A DNA stretch of 64,000 nt, from the NCBI GenBank assembly GCA_030770545.1, contig CM061109.1, forward strand, positions 15,112,001-15,176,000, written 5' to 3'. Below, piece after piece: positions 35,479-49,702 of this stretch. The notes below the pieces were generated by a model. The model searched no databases, was not told the DNA's origin, and saw only the letters and a program-made list of their open reading frames with translations. Within the stretch, counting starts at the first letter, position 1. Each line of letters begins with the position of its first letter. This DNA is from Macropodus opercularis (taxonomy: Eukaryota; Chordata; Actinopteri; Anabantiformes; Osphronemidae). The position numbers were made by a program, and so were the translations under genes.

Positions 35479-38400
35479 TCAGCCTACTATCCTCTTTATA
35501 TGTATCTGCAGGAAGAAAGCAGAGCATGTAAAACCAGGAGTCTGGATGTGTCTGGAGTAAGTCATATTATATATGACAGCAGAGATCTGTAATGAAAGCA
35601 TAGCCTGTTAGGTGCTGTGTGTGACTGGCTTACTTCACTGAGGATGGCCCACACAGCAGAGTCTTTGAGAACGGAAAGCCGAAGTGCCAATACAGGATTA
35701 AAGGAAGGATCTACAGCCCCTTCTGCCAGACCCTTCTCAAACTGACCTGTGTTTAAAAGAACATATAAAGTGCTGCAAGTCAGACTTACAGTCAAAGTGC
35801 AATAAAGTGAAAGGAATCACAGAAGGAAGTGTAAATGAGAAAAGTAAAAGCAATTCGCTCACTTCCGCATAGTGTCTGCGACTCATAATGTTGTCAACAA
35901 TACCAGTAGGAACCTCTCACGTAAACTCACCGATTCTGTAAAAACGGTCCTCTGTTCGCTTGTACTTGTCTTTGGCCTGCAGACCAGAGTCCTATCACAT
36001 AAACACAGGGAAATTCAAATCACAGTGATTTTTCACTTGAGCACCCCTGGATCAGATAGCTAGCTCCTCTGCCTGTAGTGCAAGCGTGGATCGACGGTGT
36101 CAGAAATGCATTGCTGCGGGCACAGCAAACGATTCTGTCACGCTCACATTTGTCAATAATCAATGCAATGTCCCAAACAGGAACCACTCAGTGTAATCAA
36201 ATCAGAACCGTTTGCACATCACACCACAGAAGGCTGACAGACTGTCTGCGTGTGTGAGAGCGTGCGCATGTTTCCCTACCCGAGCTGGCAGGATTTCCAC
36301 TGTGGTGTTCTCGATCTTGTCCCCTGGGTGTTCCTGGTTACCGCTGCGAAATAGGAACCTGCCAATCAGATAAACCATTTCAGTTTAGACTTTAAGATTT
36401 ACATCTTTGCCTCTACATTATTGCACTCCAATTCTAGCAGGAACACAAATACACACAGTCAGTCAATTCCTTTGTGTGACATCAGATGTTATGTGCTTGA
36501 AATAAAAAAAGAAAACGGGGACGTATGCACCCTCTGTATCAAGCTTACTGTTGCCTCATTCAGGAAATGTTGTGAAATCTCTGTAGATCTCAGACCTTTT
36601 TTACCAGCCAGAGAGTGAGAAACAGAGGCAGTGACAGGTGATAAAGAATGCTGCATCTCTTCGCCAGATGTTGTCTAATCAGCAGAGCCGTACACACTGA
36701 GCTGGTGTAATTGGTGTCACTCAAACAGACACGGAACACTTCACAGCCACACAGTGGAACACTAGATGGCCCCTTTCCCACTCACTTCCACTTACTTGCT
36801 GACTGAATGACAGCCCCTCACACTCATGTCGTTATTCTAAAATTATCTACACAAGAGAGGTGGGTGGGTACAGTGACTACACAATCAGACATTAACTTCC
36901 TTTTTAGCTCAGCCCTGAGCCAAACCTTTCGTATTAATTCCCTCCTTCCTGTTCTATCGCGGCCCCACAGATAGAGGAGGACGTTGACCTGAGAATGCCT
37001 ATTTTAGTGCACACTTATTAGCTCATTCTGATCCCCAGAGACCCAGAGGCATACACACACAGACACACAGCATGTTGAAATGCAATAAAAATAATATTAA
37101 CTCCCTATGTCACATTACCTCTCTATGGTAACAGGTCTGTCAAATTTGAAGAGGACGTAATCTCCTGCTGTAGGAGTAATAGCCCAGAAGAAGTCCTCTC
37201 CTAGGTAGGTCTTCTCCAGCGTGTGACCCTGATAGACCTAAGTGGCACAATACACATTTTGTTCTATTTTTATCATTGACAATTTAGGACATGCCAAGTT
37301 GATCTAATTCTTTGATTTAGTTTTATACGTTGGAAATAGAGAATGTCACTATACCTTCATTGACGTGGAAACCTCAGCTGGCGGGTTTACATGCATCTTG
37401 TGGAGCAGGGGCTTCAGGAAGTCTTTGTCCTGCAGAAACAGAGGCACAGAGAGTCTGTATTGCCTTCACTGCTGTTTGAAATAAACAACTGTGAAGGTGT
37501 GAGACTCACCGTGAGTTTCTGGATCTTCCCAGCAAGAGACGAATGTAGTCCCACATGTTGAAACAGAGAGGGTCTGAACCGTACACGAAGGCTGGACTTC
37601 TGACGTTCACAATGTTTCTGGAGAAGAAGAAAGGAAGGGATGAGACACGCAATCACCTTACATCCATGCTCAAATCTATAATCAACTACAGTGAATACCG
37701 CATCTTTCTCTGGATTGCAGACTTTCACCCAGAGAATATGGTCCAGCAGCCAGTCAATGGGCTTCTCTTTATAGAACATGAAGATGAACTCAACAATGAG
37801 GTTTAGGTCTGGAGCCTGGAACATTTTTCCTGTAGAGAGAAAAAAGGGAAAAGAGTTTTATACGTGCTCACTGATCTGGCAAAACATCACTCAGCACCAT
37901 TTACTAAATTTGCAACAACATGATTAAAACCAAGAACAGCACTTGAGGGAATTGTTTCTGGAAACCAAACGAAAAGAACAATAAAATTACAAAGCAGATT
38001 CCTGTGAAAACTGTCTTTGTAAAATCACAAAAGCAGTCCACTTGAGAATGTCACTGAATTATGAATTTTCTTGCAAACACTTGCATACAATGATTTGTAT
38101 TGTCTGTATAATGGAGTTATGATACGTGAAATATGTGCAGTAAGTCAGGAAACAAATGACAAATTGGTGTTTTGTCAGGAATGCAACTCTTTGGGTTGGC
38201 CATCAGCTAACTATACAGATCCAACAGACTCTTGGTGAGGAGAGGTCGGCATGTGGACTATTGAACAGGTGCTTAATGGATTTTACCTATGAAGCCCAGT
38301 TGAGAGAACTCCAGGATCATCCAGTCTTCTGAAGAGAGCTGCAGGGCAAAGTTCTTCATTGTAGCAAAGTAGTTGGGCTTGGCCACAATGTCATCCTCCA

Positions 38401-40725
38401 GCTGAACAAACACAGGCCCAGAAGGCGCAAATAAGACAAAATCATTGGAAGGGTTCACTGTTAATAGAAAGGGCAAGAAGGAAGGAGCCTCCACTATGTT
38501 CATAACAGGATGTGAAGTACACTAACAAACACTGCTGAGTTGCTATGCTAGACTAGAGTAGCAGTAGATGTCAGACGATACCTCCTCCCTCCATCTGAGA
38601 GCAGAGAGCAAAGAATGAAAGTGACACAATGTGCAGTTAAACTATACTTTGCATGGCTCTTTTAGCATTTCAGAACTGCTGAGTAAACATTTATACCAAC
38701 ATTGCCAAATTGGGCTCCTGGTTTAGCCAAGAAAACAGATCAACTCTTAGAGGATTAGGCTAAGAATAAGTGAAACTGGCTCTGGTCAGAAAAAAGCATT
38801 GGCTCTGATGAATGACTGCAGCAGCACATTTGTTTCAAGTACTGACCATGTTTTAATTTTGTGAGTCACGCTTCTAACTAGTCCATAGAGCCCCCCAAGA
38901 AGATGTTATGGGAACATTTTGACTCCTTTATTAGAACATACCTGAACATAATAAACCCCTTTGCTTACAGCGTACATCATTAGGAAGGAATAATCCAGAT
39001 TCTGTTTTGTTCGCCATCTAAATAAAGCAGAAATAGTCGTGAATGATCACAATACAGTCAAAGTACACACATACAACTGAAACCACAGTAAGTAATCGTT
39101 GTACGTGTAACGTTGGAAAAGATTTGTATCTTGTGGTTATGCCGAGTCATCTCTAAGACGTTGACAAGGAAACATCCTGGGGTCTCTTGACGTGATATGT
39201 GGTCATAAAGGGGACTTTTGTGTTTGTAGCACATTGATAGTATCTATTTTATTCACGTGGAAGTAAAAAGAAAAATCTATGCAAATGCCAACAGGCTGGA
39301 CTGTATACCACACACTCTGAACAAGACACTAACTGTTCAGATGACTATTAGAAGCATCTGTGTTCAGACACCCACATTCAAATATGATACATACTCCTCT
39401 GGGCCTAAGTGCGATTACCAGTACAAGTACAAGCTGAAAGCAGTGAAACAGCAACATAAACAGATTTCCAATAAATCCAGTTGTTAGTGCAGTGGATAAT
39501 AAGAACGAGCACTACAGAGAAAACCAGTAGAAGGTGCTGCTGCTGATGACCTTGATCTGACTTTAAGAAACGCCTGTGAAATACTAAGTACCAGGCTGCC
39601 CACCTAACAGCTTTTGCTTACCCCTCCAAAGTCCCCCCCGACTCATCCATCTACATTTTCTGCACTCATCACAGCTCTCCAGTATTTCCTTTTTCCCAGG
39701 GCTTATTTCTGCATGATTTCTATCACATGTTGCCTAATTAAAGTCAGAGCAGTGAACACAAAGATAACACAAGCATCATGCTTAAAGAAACTGCTTACTT
39801 GACTCTATCTCTGGAGTCTCCAAAGGTCTCTTTGAGGTTGGTGAGGTCTGGGTAATAGGCAGTTGGTGGAGAGATAACCTCTAGCAAGCCTGAACCCAGC
39901 TCTGTAGCAAACCTGATGAAACAACGGTCACTGATTAAATCACCAAAATGACACACATATGTGCACGTTAAACCGCATAGCGTTTATGTTGCACCATTCA
40001 GAGAGTTTACTCACTCTTTCTCCAGCTCAGCAACCACGCTGTGAACATAGTCCAGGTCAGTCTACAGAGAATAAAACAAGAAGAACCACAGACATTGTAC
40101 CGTTGTTTTAATTCAATATGTGAAAGAATGCTATGACTCATAATGCACGAATATGTGATCTTACCTCGCCGACAAACACAATAATAACGCAGTCAAGTTT
40201 CTCCTCTGGTGACAGCTTGTCTATCAGTGAATGCAGTGTCTCTGACAGATAGGACTTCACCTTACGCTTCACTGTAGGGATCCCCATCACCATGGTAACT
40301 GGGAAAATGGACAGAATGTGAGGTGAGAACAGCAAATACCGAAGCCTGTAGGGATAGCGTTTTAATCAAGTGGATGCTAAATTAAATAATCGCTGCTCTT
40401 AGACGATGACAGATTTAGCCAGCGTTACTATTCAAACTCCACAGGCACAGAGATGCAGGCCTTGACTCACAGACGGCAGTGGGAAGGATGACAGAGGTAG
40501 GTTATACATGTACATTTTCACTCCCTATGATCTTAAAAATGTGCTTTTCACAACAGCCTGATGCTATGTGATATATTTATTAAACATAAAACAAACATTT
40601 ATCAAAAATCCAATGATTGAAACAGGTACAGGTGACACAGAGGGTTCATGCTAGTATTTCGTTAACAATGTTTACTGTCAGATAAGCAACACCAGTTGCA
40701 CCAGATATATACATATATATATATT

Positions 40726-40769
<44 letters not shown>

Positions 40770-40822
40770 CATATACATATATATATATGTATATACATAT
40801 ACATATATATATATTTATATAC

Positions 40823-40902
<80 letters not shown>

Positions 40903-43900
40903 CTAAAGCCAGCGTTCAGGAACAACTTCATATCTGAATAAAATACAGAAAATTCCCCTAAAAGAATTATTTTCCAAATTGTTTATTTTATGCAAACAAA
41001 ACTCTATTTAATTAAGAAAGTTAAAACTGTTTATTCTACTTTGTTAACTAAATATATATATTTTTTAAACGTTATCCAAATCATCATCAATTAATTGAAA
41101 AACCAAAGTTAAAACTAAGCTATTAATCAGAATCAGCACAACTCAAAAATGGCAAAACAGATGGTTATTTATGAAGGACAGACATTACACTTAAACAAGC
41201 CTTTCTGTTGTGTACGTCTACTGCTCAACAAACTGCCTCTTTTTTTTGCCATAGTGTTGCTATGCCAGCTTGGAAAAAAACTAATTGGAACATGCACAAA
41301 ATCCACTTTACTAGTGGAAGTGATCACCATGATAACCATGAAGTGAAACAATGTGAAAGCAGTGGGTGTACAGCAAGCCTACACTGGTGTGAGAATGAAA
41401 GCATCATCAGACTGAGTCTGAATTAGAGTTAAGAAAAGTAAAATTGTCTGTTTTCAAGTTTTGCTTCCTTTCCATTTATGCACAGTGCACTTGCTTTTTA
41501 ACAAAATCAAGATCTAGGGTCACAATTTGCAGAAAGCAGTTTTGCTGATGTTTGGGGAAAACAAATCCTACAGTAAAAGAAGTTAGAAAGAACGTGTCCT
41601 TCACGGACAGACGTGGTTGTGAAATTCATGAACTGGGGCTAATGTGTGTGTTTTTTGTACTTGGGTGAACAATTTAAAAAGGAAACTGAGATATGATGCA
41701 ATCCTCAAGAGTGATCTGAGCAGCACAAAGAATATGTCCCAGCTTCGCTTTGTGTGTTTTCACACCGAGCCCCATGTTGTACAGCGACACCCACCACCAC
41801 CACCACCAAGAAAGTAGGTCGAGGATGAAAGGAGAATGTGGGAGGAAGGAAAAGAGAGAGAGTGACAGAGCAGGGGAGGGTGGCAGACACTGAATGAGTG
41901 ATAATGCATGCAAGTGAAGCAAGAGCAGGGCCAGCTCCACGACTGCCCCACCCTTCATCAGCCTGTCGCTCATCTCAGTTTCCCCACTCCCTGATGTGAT
42001 GTGCCATAACAAATAAAGGGACCTGGTTTACAGCTGTGTTTACACGCTTCTTTTGTCCAACACATCACAGCCAGCTTTATTAGTTGTTTAAACCTAGCAT
42101 GTCATACATGCATACAATTTTCAGTTTAATAAAATCCTGATTGTATTTTTATATTATTAATGGTTCAGGTTATTGATAAGGAACACTCACAAGACTTGGG
42201 GATTATAGGGGGAAAAAGGTCAACATGCTACTGTGTCTGGGTCTATAACACAAAGTTTTGCCTGGGGACTAATTTTAATAGGTTTATAAACTTAGTAAAA
42301 GTGGATTTTTTAGGGAATCATAAAACTACTTTTCAGCTCTGCCTAAACGGTTCATGTTGCCAAAGTCTAGCACGAAATTGCAGAAGGAAATTGGAGAAGC
42401 TTTGACATATTCAGTCAACCAACTATGTCTTGAGCTAGTGCACCCAAGTAGAGGCATGAATGATAGAGCGCTAAAAGGCACCTGTTGTTGGGCTCTGTGA
42501 CTCACCACCACAAAGATCCACAATCGCCGTCAAGCAACAGTCCACGTAGCTTGGTGATGGAAGGCAGAAACTAATTTGCCACTCTCTATAAAAGTCTCTC
42601 TTAAGGTTTCCAAGAAAAAGCCAAGAACAGACCTGTTAGAAAACCAGGCAAACTTGCATATACTAGAGAAGATGGCAGTGATAAGCCTTCAGATTTTGTT
42701 GTTTCCTATGGGAGACCCTAGTTCTCATTAATAACACAGGCCACAGGCCAGCGACCAAAACCTCCCATTTGTTCTCGTCTTTCCCTGCCTTCTTTTCCTC
42801 TATTTTGTCTGGGGCCCCTGTTCTTTCCCCTCAGCCATTGTCACTGGAATGTGGAAACACCATTTAAGCTTTTCAGTGCCCCTGAACTCCCATGCACCCT
42901 AAATTCACTCCACCTATCACACTCACAATGCCTGATAAGTAATCCTCTTAAAGAGAACTTGATACAGCTGAGGTCACATGCTGAACGCTGCTGCTTGAGG
43001 TGGGAAAGGGAAAGAAATAAGTAAAACATACATTTGAAGAAGAAGATCTAGAGAAGAAATCTAATTACACAAGGGGGGCATTGTGTAATTAGATTTCTGG
43101 GGGTTTTGACTTGTTTGTGTAGGATGAGTGTGCAAACTGTGGAGAAACATTCAGGGGTGGTTGTGTTGTACTTGACTGTACAAATGTGTAGTGTGCTTCT
43201 CACCCCCTGTACGGCCAAGGCCAACCCGCACAGCTGGCTGCAGGCTGCCTTCATTGTTCAGAAGATGAGGCAGATGGTGGTAAATATTTGGCACCTGGAG
43301 AGGTTTCCGATTTGCAAGCTCCTTCAACAGTTTCTGTGTCTCGTCTGGAAGCAGGCATGTAAAAGCAACATTAAACAGATTTCTCAATTTCATCAGATGA
43401 TGACAGGAGCGTTGACTTGTAACACTCAGTTACCTGAGAAGTTTGTGAGGGCATCTTTGCTGCTGTTAGTCTCAGCGATGGCACGTCTGAACTGCTCCAG
43501 AATGTTGTTGAGCTCAGACGAGCGCTGTAGTGTCCTGTGCTCCGCCACACGAAGACGCTCTTTCAGGGCATGAAACTCACGCTGGTAAGCTACCAGCTTC
43601 TCTGCGAGAGAATTAAGAACAAACAAGGGGAAATGAACAGCTGATAACTTTCATTTCAGCTCCAGAAAGTAACAGATCAGACATCTTCACAGACTTCATT
43701 CACTGGGTCAAGCCAACACAAACAAGGTACAAGTCCAGCAGTGAGGTTTTTCCAAGAGTATTCATGACTACACGCGTACAGTACTTGAGGGCTGCTCAAT
43801 AAACTGATCATTACTGAGCATGTTTGTTAGGCCTGTTTAAAGGATGTATATGTCCTAACCATAGACCACAGACCTAGTGCAGGGTTGTGTGTTGATGCTG

Positions 43901-46900
43901 CCAACAGTGACTCAACAAAATGAAAGCAGCCATTTACAGGCAGTGCAAACTGTTCACTTAACTGGAACATGACATCAGACGTTTAAAAGAAAAAACACCT
44001 TGGTTTATGACGTAGGGTTATCCGTAAGAGAAACAGGTAGTGTAAGGATGAAGGCAGGGTCAGCTTCTTTTTGTGTTTCTTTTTCATATGTCCTTTCTAA
44101 GATTAAGACTTGTGCATTTTACACAACTTTTATTGTTGTTGCTAGCAGTACAGATTTGATTTTGTTTCCAGAGAGTGTACAAATAAAACCGTGTGAGTGT
44201 ATATGTGTGTGTGTGGGGGTTGGGTGATGTGGTGGCTTTGGCCACTCTCTCATCTGCTGGTAGATTTGTTGTGCCCTTTCATACCCGCCCTTAAATAAAA
44301 AATACAGACCCCCTTGATCTTCCTCTGCCCATCACCTTTTCTGACTGAACTACTGTCCATGCAGTCTGCCTTGGCCTCAGAATTGTGTTGTTCATCATGA
44401 ATGTTGAGCTTCAAGATACACTGACAGATGTTGTTGTGGAAAAAAAGGACAGCCACGAACTAAAACAAGCTTTCATCTCCACATCAGCCTTTTGATAATA
44501 GAACTTCAAGCATGTTGATTTCAAGCTGCACCTGTAACCCCACTGTGCAAAGAAACAGGCGCCACAGAGCCCCACAGGAAAAGAAACAAGAAACAGATGT
44601 GGTTAGGCTGGTAAGGACACTTTGACTACCATCACATGTCCTGACAGATGTTGTAACGTCTCGATATACATTTAGAGAAAACACAGTTAGATCTTAACTT
44701 ACATGTCAAAGAATCATCTTTGAAATGATGAGTAACAGAATCAACGGTGGTGGAATACACTGGTGTACAACCCCTGCATGACTGGATGGATGCATGAAAT
44801 GCATTAAGCAATTAGAATTACCTGAGGTCTTGAGTACAACCATACAATCTCATTATTCTCCTCCACTCTCTAGAACCATGAGTAATGGGGGAAGGGCTAA
44901 GTGGCTGAGCTCTGCCTCTGGGCTCTATAAACTCTTCTATCCTACCTTCAGTTTGAATGCCGCCTATGTCTCAACACCGCCTCAGTTCTTTCTACACTAC
45001 CTTTCCATTTTCCATAAACGTATACCCACTGTGACCATGTTCCTTGATGTGTTGTTTTCTCAACCTCTTTACTCAAAGTACATGGCATACATTTCAAATC
45101 AAAAGGGACGTGATGTTATCGTTAACTTTTTCTTAGCATACTCAGCTACAGTCATTGTTTTTAAGTATATGACGGCTGGCTGTCAGGCACAGCAGGCTAA
45201 GCATTACTCTTCTTAAGTTCGCAGTTTAGGAGAGGGCAGGGATGATCCTAGTGGTGGGAAATACTTCACAGAAATCCAAGCCCAACTCACTGAGTGTTAA
45301 GAGTTTCATCAGTGAATCCATCGGCTCATCAAAAGCCCTTGCAGTGATCTCTTCTTGACCTCAGTCTCCCTTGCTAATGTACGGTGCAGCTTTGAGTGCT
45401 GATGATGGCGTGTGCAGTTAATGTTTGAATGACTACGATTCAGACTACATAATATGCACTACATAAATTTGAATTTAACAAAATGTCTTTATGGAAAATC
45501 CATCTGTCAACAGTTTCTACTTTGTGTTTTGTACTTCACTAGCTATTACACTAAGCCGATGTGCAGGTGAAAAACACTGATGTTTTTAATAATCAGCTAA
45601 GCTACATTATGTTTAAATACTATTATAATATCCTGTAAACCTGCAGCTCTAGATTCCACCTGCCACAAGCTTGGGAAATATGTCCATATCTATTTTGCAT
45701 GTATGAAGCCCTCAAGTGCTGCACCTGCTGGCAATGGGTTCTACAAACCAGCTGCTACCCGTTACACAAAGCATTTAACAAGCTCTCGTCTCCTAAGTAG
45801 GGCAGATGGTGAGAAACATGAAACTGAGATTAATGGGATAAAAACACTAGTGGTTAAAGCATGATAGGGCAGATAACGTTCTCAGAAACAGTTTATGGAC
45901 TAAACAAACATCAGCACAACTGATCTTTTTTTTCTCAGTTGTTGAATTTGACTATTATTGTGAAAATCATGGTTAAACACCCCAATGCAGTGTAAAATCA
46001 CACAAATAATAATGCACAGGCAGAGTAGTAATATTGATTTTGGGCTGTATTTTCCTGCAGAGAAGTGCAAGTTGATCTGTGAGTAGATGAGTGATATTCC
46101 CTGAAGAGTAGCATAAAGAGAAAATACACACTTTTTCTTTGCAATCCAACACGGCCTTTCACTTCCCTTGTAAAGCAAATGGAAGATGATGTGCAGTCAC
46201 AAAGTAGCCCCTTCTGCAGCCTTTCCACCCGGATTCTTAATTTTGCTTCCTCACCACGGGCTCATTGTTTCCCCTGACCTCCACCCACTCTTCTTGCTCT
46301 ACCATGCTGTAAGTCGTGCTAAGCTCCTGCAGCCTGCCTCGTCTCTTTGTGGCAGTGCGTGCTACCAGTCTACAATGAGCTGATAGCATGGCTCCTCTGT
46401 GCTTACGTCAACTCCTCAGGCTCCTGAAAGCCTGCGATCAGTCTAACTATAACTCACTTTGACAAACTGCACATTCAGGGATGTCACCAATCAATTGTGT
46501 AATGAGATTCAGTGAGCTCCACAATTTCGAGTCTGTTACAAATTTGTTAGAGTTTAGAATTTGTTGACTCAGAGACATCTGCAACTATTCACATAATCAC
46601 CAGTAAGTGTGTAGTAAATCTCCATCAAAAACAAACCAAAAGTTGAAAGGAACTTGCATTTGGAAAAAGCAATACGTTAAGCTACAACATGCCATAAAAG
46701 CTAGTGGTAGCATACGACTGGAAATCAATCCGCTCTGCTTTGCCCTGGCCTCCTTGGCCCTGCTCTGAAATGCTCTTTAACCTTCTAAACGCTCTGTACA
46801 GCAAGAAGCTGGAGAACCAATCAAGACGAAATCACTGAAAATTCTGACTGGTTAGAAGATTGAACTCATTAACAGAAGTGAACACCAACAAACCCTTGCC

Positions 46901-49702
46901 AGGCTGTTCTGTGACAATTTTGGTGTGTGTGCGTCTGTATGATCACAATTATCTGAGTGGTGAAAACTGTCCACATAGAATTCAAACGAAATATATCCTG
47001 TCTTTAGTCAATAAGCTAAATTCTGATATCATCACGTTAGTTTTCAAGAGGCATGTTAGGAATGCAAACAGCACCAACTCCAATTATATGTGGACACATG
47101 TCCCAGCTAATATACAGATATTCACTAGTATATGCAGCAAGTGTGTGATACATTAACAATAGGGTCCAACAATCACAATCTCTCTCCCTCAGCAATAAAA
47201 ATGCTTTGCCATTGGGGAATTGTGTCCAGAAGTGGAAAGGCAACATTTAAAATGAATGAATGAATAGTTGTGACAAAGTAAATGAGAAGAAGGAAAAAGG
47301 AACAGTTTTTAACTGATCAGCAATAACTTGCTCTTTTCGGACAGAGCCAGAGCTGTCTGCTATAAAGGCAAGTAGGTGTGTATGTGACTAAGTAGGATAA
47401 ACAATGTAGACAAAATAACTTATCCCACTGTCTCACTACTTTGCCAAAACGCCAGTTCTTTTTCTCCATCACACAGCCAAGCTCAGCCTCTTCTCATCCT
47501 TCTTTTTTTTAAGATTTGGCCTTTCTACTCTCCTCTTCCTCCCAGGCCACTTAGGCTTTGTCTGGCAGCCTGCCATGCCTCGCAGTGCACACAAACTAAA
47601 TGCATGTACACATACTGAGAGTAAAAGTGAGAAAACACAGTCATGTTTTATCCCACTGCAACTGATAAATCATCTCGCCTACCACCCTCCGTATCTGCCT
47701 GCTCATTTACTCTCTTCACTGCAATCACTTGCTATTTTTGGTTCATTGTGTTTGGAATGACGTTATGATGGAAAAATCAGGCATTAAAGCCGAGGAAAGG
47801 AAATGTAAGAGTTCAAGGAAAGCATTGAGGAAGTCTTATTTCATTGTATTCATTTTAAATACGCACCACAGGCACATTTGTCTTTCTCTCCAACACCAAA
47901 AAACTCAAACCACAAACCCTAGAAGTCTGACAAAATGTCTGAATTGCAACGATCTGACTTTGAGGAAATGCATTTAAAAACACTATACCACGAAATAACA
48001 CATACTAGAACTGTAGACATTGGTACTGTAACACAATGCAAAGGAAGTCTCTCACTAGATCACTCCACACAGTTAAGCCTAAGGTTTCAGCATGGTTACA
48101 AATACTGACGCTGCTAATTAACAGTGTTAGGATCTCTAATAGGTAAATTTGAGGAAACCAGAGATCAGTCTCTTAGTCTGGGCTGACTTTGACAGAGAAG
48201 TACACAGTCAAGAGAGTCATTCAACATGGAGTGTTTGGACAGCTGACTGGCACAGCTCTTATTCACAGCAGTCAAGTGACCAGGAACAAGACAGGCTGTC
48301 GGAAGCAAAAACGTAGGCAAATACATTTCCTCTACACTCCAGTACCACATGAACAATGCAGCAATTGAATCATACAACACAGTCATGAGCCTAAATGATA
48401 ATAGTTTCTGTGTGCAACCACTGTAATGGGTTTAATAAATTTATTATTCGTTTCAGAATGACTCAACAGCGGAGGTCAAGTCAATTCTAGACACCTACGT
48501 AAAGCAGCACCACGAGAACATGTATAACTGCAGATAGAATTAATAGGGAACATAAGAGGTCTGTGTTTAAAGCAAATAAATGGTATTAAAAGCATAATGA
48601 ATAAAACATTGGGTATATTAATACAGTTAGGCTACTTAAGTGTTGCTTTCGATGTGTAATTAAAAAAAAGTGCACAAGGAAGGAGAGCTATTTGTGTCTT
48701 CACATAACGTAATGCCTCGCTTTGTGGAACAAATCAATGCTGTATCTTTCACTACGAGAATGAAGAAAGTTCTTTATTACTGCTTACATCCATTCACTCT
48801 CAGCATAGGACACATTTTGTTGTCCAAACGTAAACAAACCTCCAGTTAAAAATACATTTGCTCAGAACGATGTGGTGCAATGTTGACATTCTATACTTGA
48901 TCATATGCCATCATCGCCCACAAATAGGAGGACGAGCCTATGGCCTTTGACTGACATTGGACAGGTCTGCTCTCATTATCTAGGTTTTATCCACCAGTAG
49001 TCTAGATTTCAACAGGGGCAGCAAAGCAGAAAGCATCATCACTTGACCTTTGTTTATCAGACATATCCACCATATGAACCTGTCTCTGGTGCTGGCACCA
49101 AGTAGCTGCATTTCAAGGAAATACTTCATCAAGTTGATAAGCTCACCAATAATCACAGCATGAAGCCTTGGCTTGGAATGTTTCTAAAGGCTGCAATTAC
49201 TTACACTCAGCTGATAACAACTCAATAAGGCTCAGGACTCTGCACATGGAGTGGGTCAGGCTGCTACGACGCATAGACAAGTAAAATGAGTCAAAGTCCG
49301 AATCTTTCAAAGAACATGTCAAACTGTTGGCTTTCACAAATCAGAGGGAACAACATAAAGCACACGAAAACGAAGGCGCTACAGAATTAAAAGCTGAAAG
49401 TCAGTCCAGCCTTTACTGTGCGTCCCTCGTCCTGCTGAGGACAAACAGCTAACGGAAAGCGAACGGCAGCACCTGTCGTGGACCAGCTACGACATGTTGC
49501 TGGACCGGCTCGGTGCCGACCAGGCCTCGCAGGTGTCGCTTCTTCCACAAAGGCATTCGCGTGTCTCTCATACACGAGTTGGAATCGCTGCACAAACGCT
49601 CAGCCTACCTTTGCCATTCTGCCACGCTGTGTACCAGGACAGGCTGAGAAACGACGTGAAGAAAATGATCGCAGTGGCCACCGTTCCATTTCTGAGCCTC
49701 AT
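35479..49702 (-). CDS. mgat4a: Alpha-1,3-mannosyl-glycoprotein 4-beta-N-acetylglucosaminyltransferase A
   Basis: Sixteen coding exons, in transcript order: 49702-49609, 43601-43434, 43344-43204, 40298-40165, 40061-40015, 39912-39799, 39017-38942, 38401-38287, 37829-37699, 37617-37510, 37429-37355, 37237-37119, 36358-36280, 35991-35931, 35746-35634, 35505-35479. The frame closes at 533 residues; human GnT-IVa is 535. The enzyme (GT54) adds the beta-1,4-GlcNAc branch to the alpha-1,3 mannose arm of N-glycans in the Golgi. Residues 1-31 give the short cytosolic tail and signal anchor (start MRLRNGTVATA). A coiled-coil stem follows (about residues 32-75, YQREFHALKERLRVAEHR). The catalytic domain contains YPDLTNLKETFGDS and the metal-site block VQLEDDIV. 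The C-terminal region after about residue 395 corresponds to the lectin-like domain. The last exon encodes only IHIKRIVG and the stop. Intron 1 is about 6 kb. Confidence 0.97.
40705..40898. repeat. mgat4a: (TA)n-rich microsatellite
   Basis: Nearly 200 bases of alternating TA with TG/CA interruptions lie in the large mgat4a intron between exons 3 and 4. The tract is self-complementary and may form cruciform or slipped structures. Its length in an assembly is often unreliable. Confidence 0.95.
41789..41809. repeat. (CAC)n short repeat
   Basis: Seven CAC-type triplets in an mgat4a intron. Open frames across it are not supported as coding. Confidence 0.8.
43055..43098. repeat. Perfect 18-bp inverted repeat with 8-nt loop
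   Basis: Arm 1 at 43055-43072 (AGAAATCTAATTACACAA) is the exact reverse complement of arm 2 at 43081-43098. The 8-base spacer is GGGGGGCA. It lies in the mgat4a intron between exons 3 and 4, about 100 bases from exon 3. The origin is unknown; a miniature transposon remnant or a structured intronic RNA is possible. Confidence 0.9.
43602..49608 (-). other. mgat4a: mgat4a intron 1, no gene recognised inside
   Basis: Six kilobases separate the signal-anchor exon from the stem exon. The sequence is AT-leaning and mostly unique. A 140-codon open frame occurs on the plus strand at 44794-45216, but it has no recognised homologue. Long first introns often hold regulatory elements; none can be named here. 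Confidence 0.6.

Noticed and set aside
40646..40941. Tyr/Ile-rich open frames on both strands
   Set aside because: They are translations of the TA microsatellite and are not coding.
43106..43573. 155-codon plus-strand frame
   Set aside because: It is antisense to mgat4a exons 2 and 3 and runs across their splice sites.
44794..45216. 140-codon open frame on the plus strand
   Set aside because: It lies inside mgat4a intron 1 on the opposite strand. It has no recognised domain, no promoter signal and no homologue known to me. A frame of this size can arise by chance in 64 kb.
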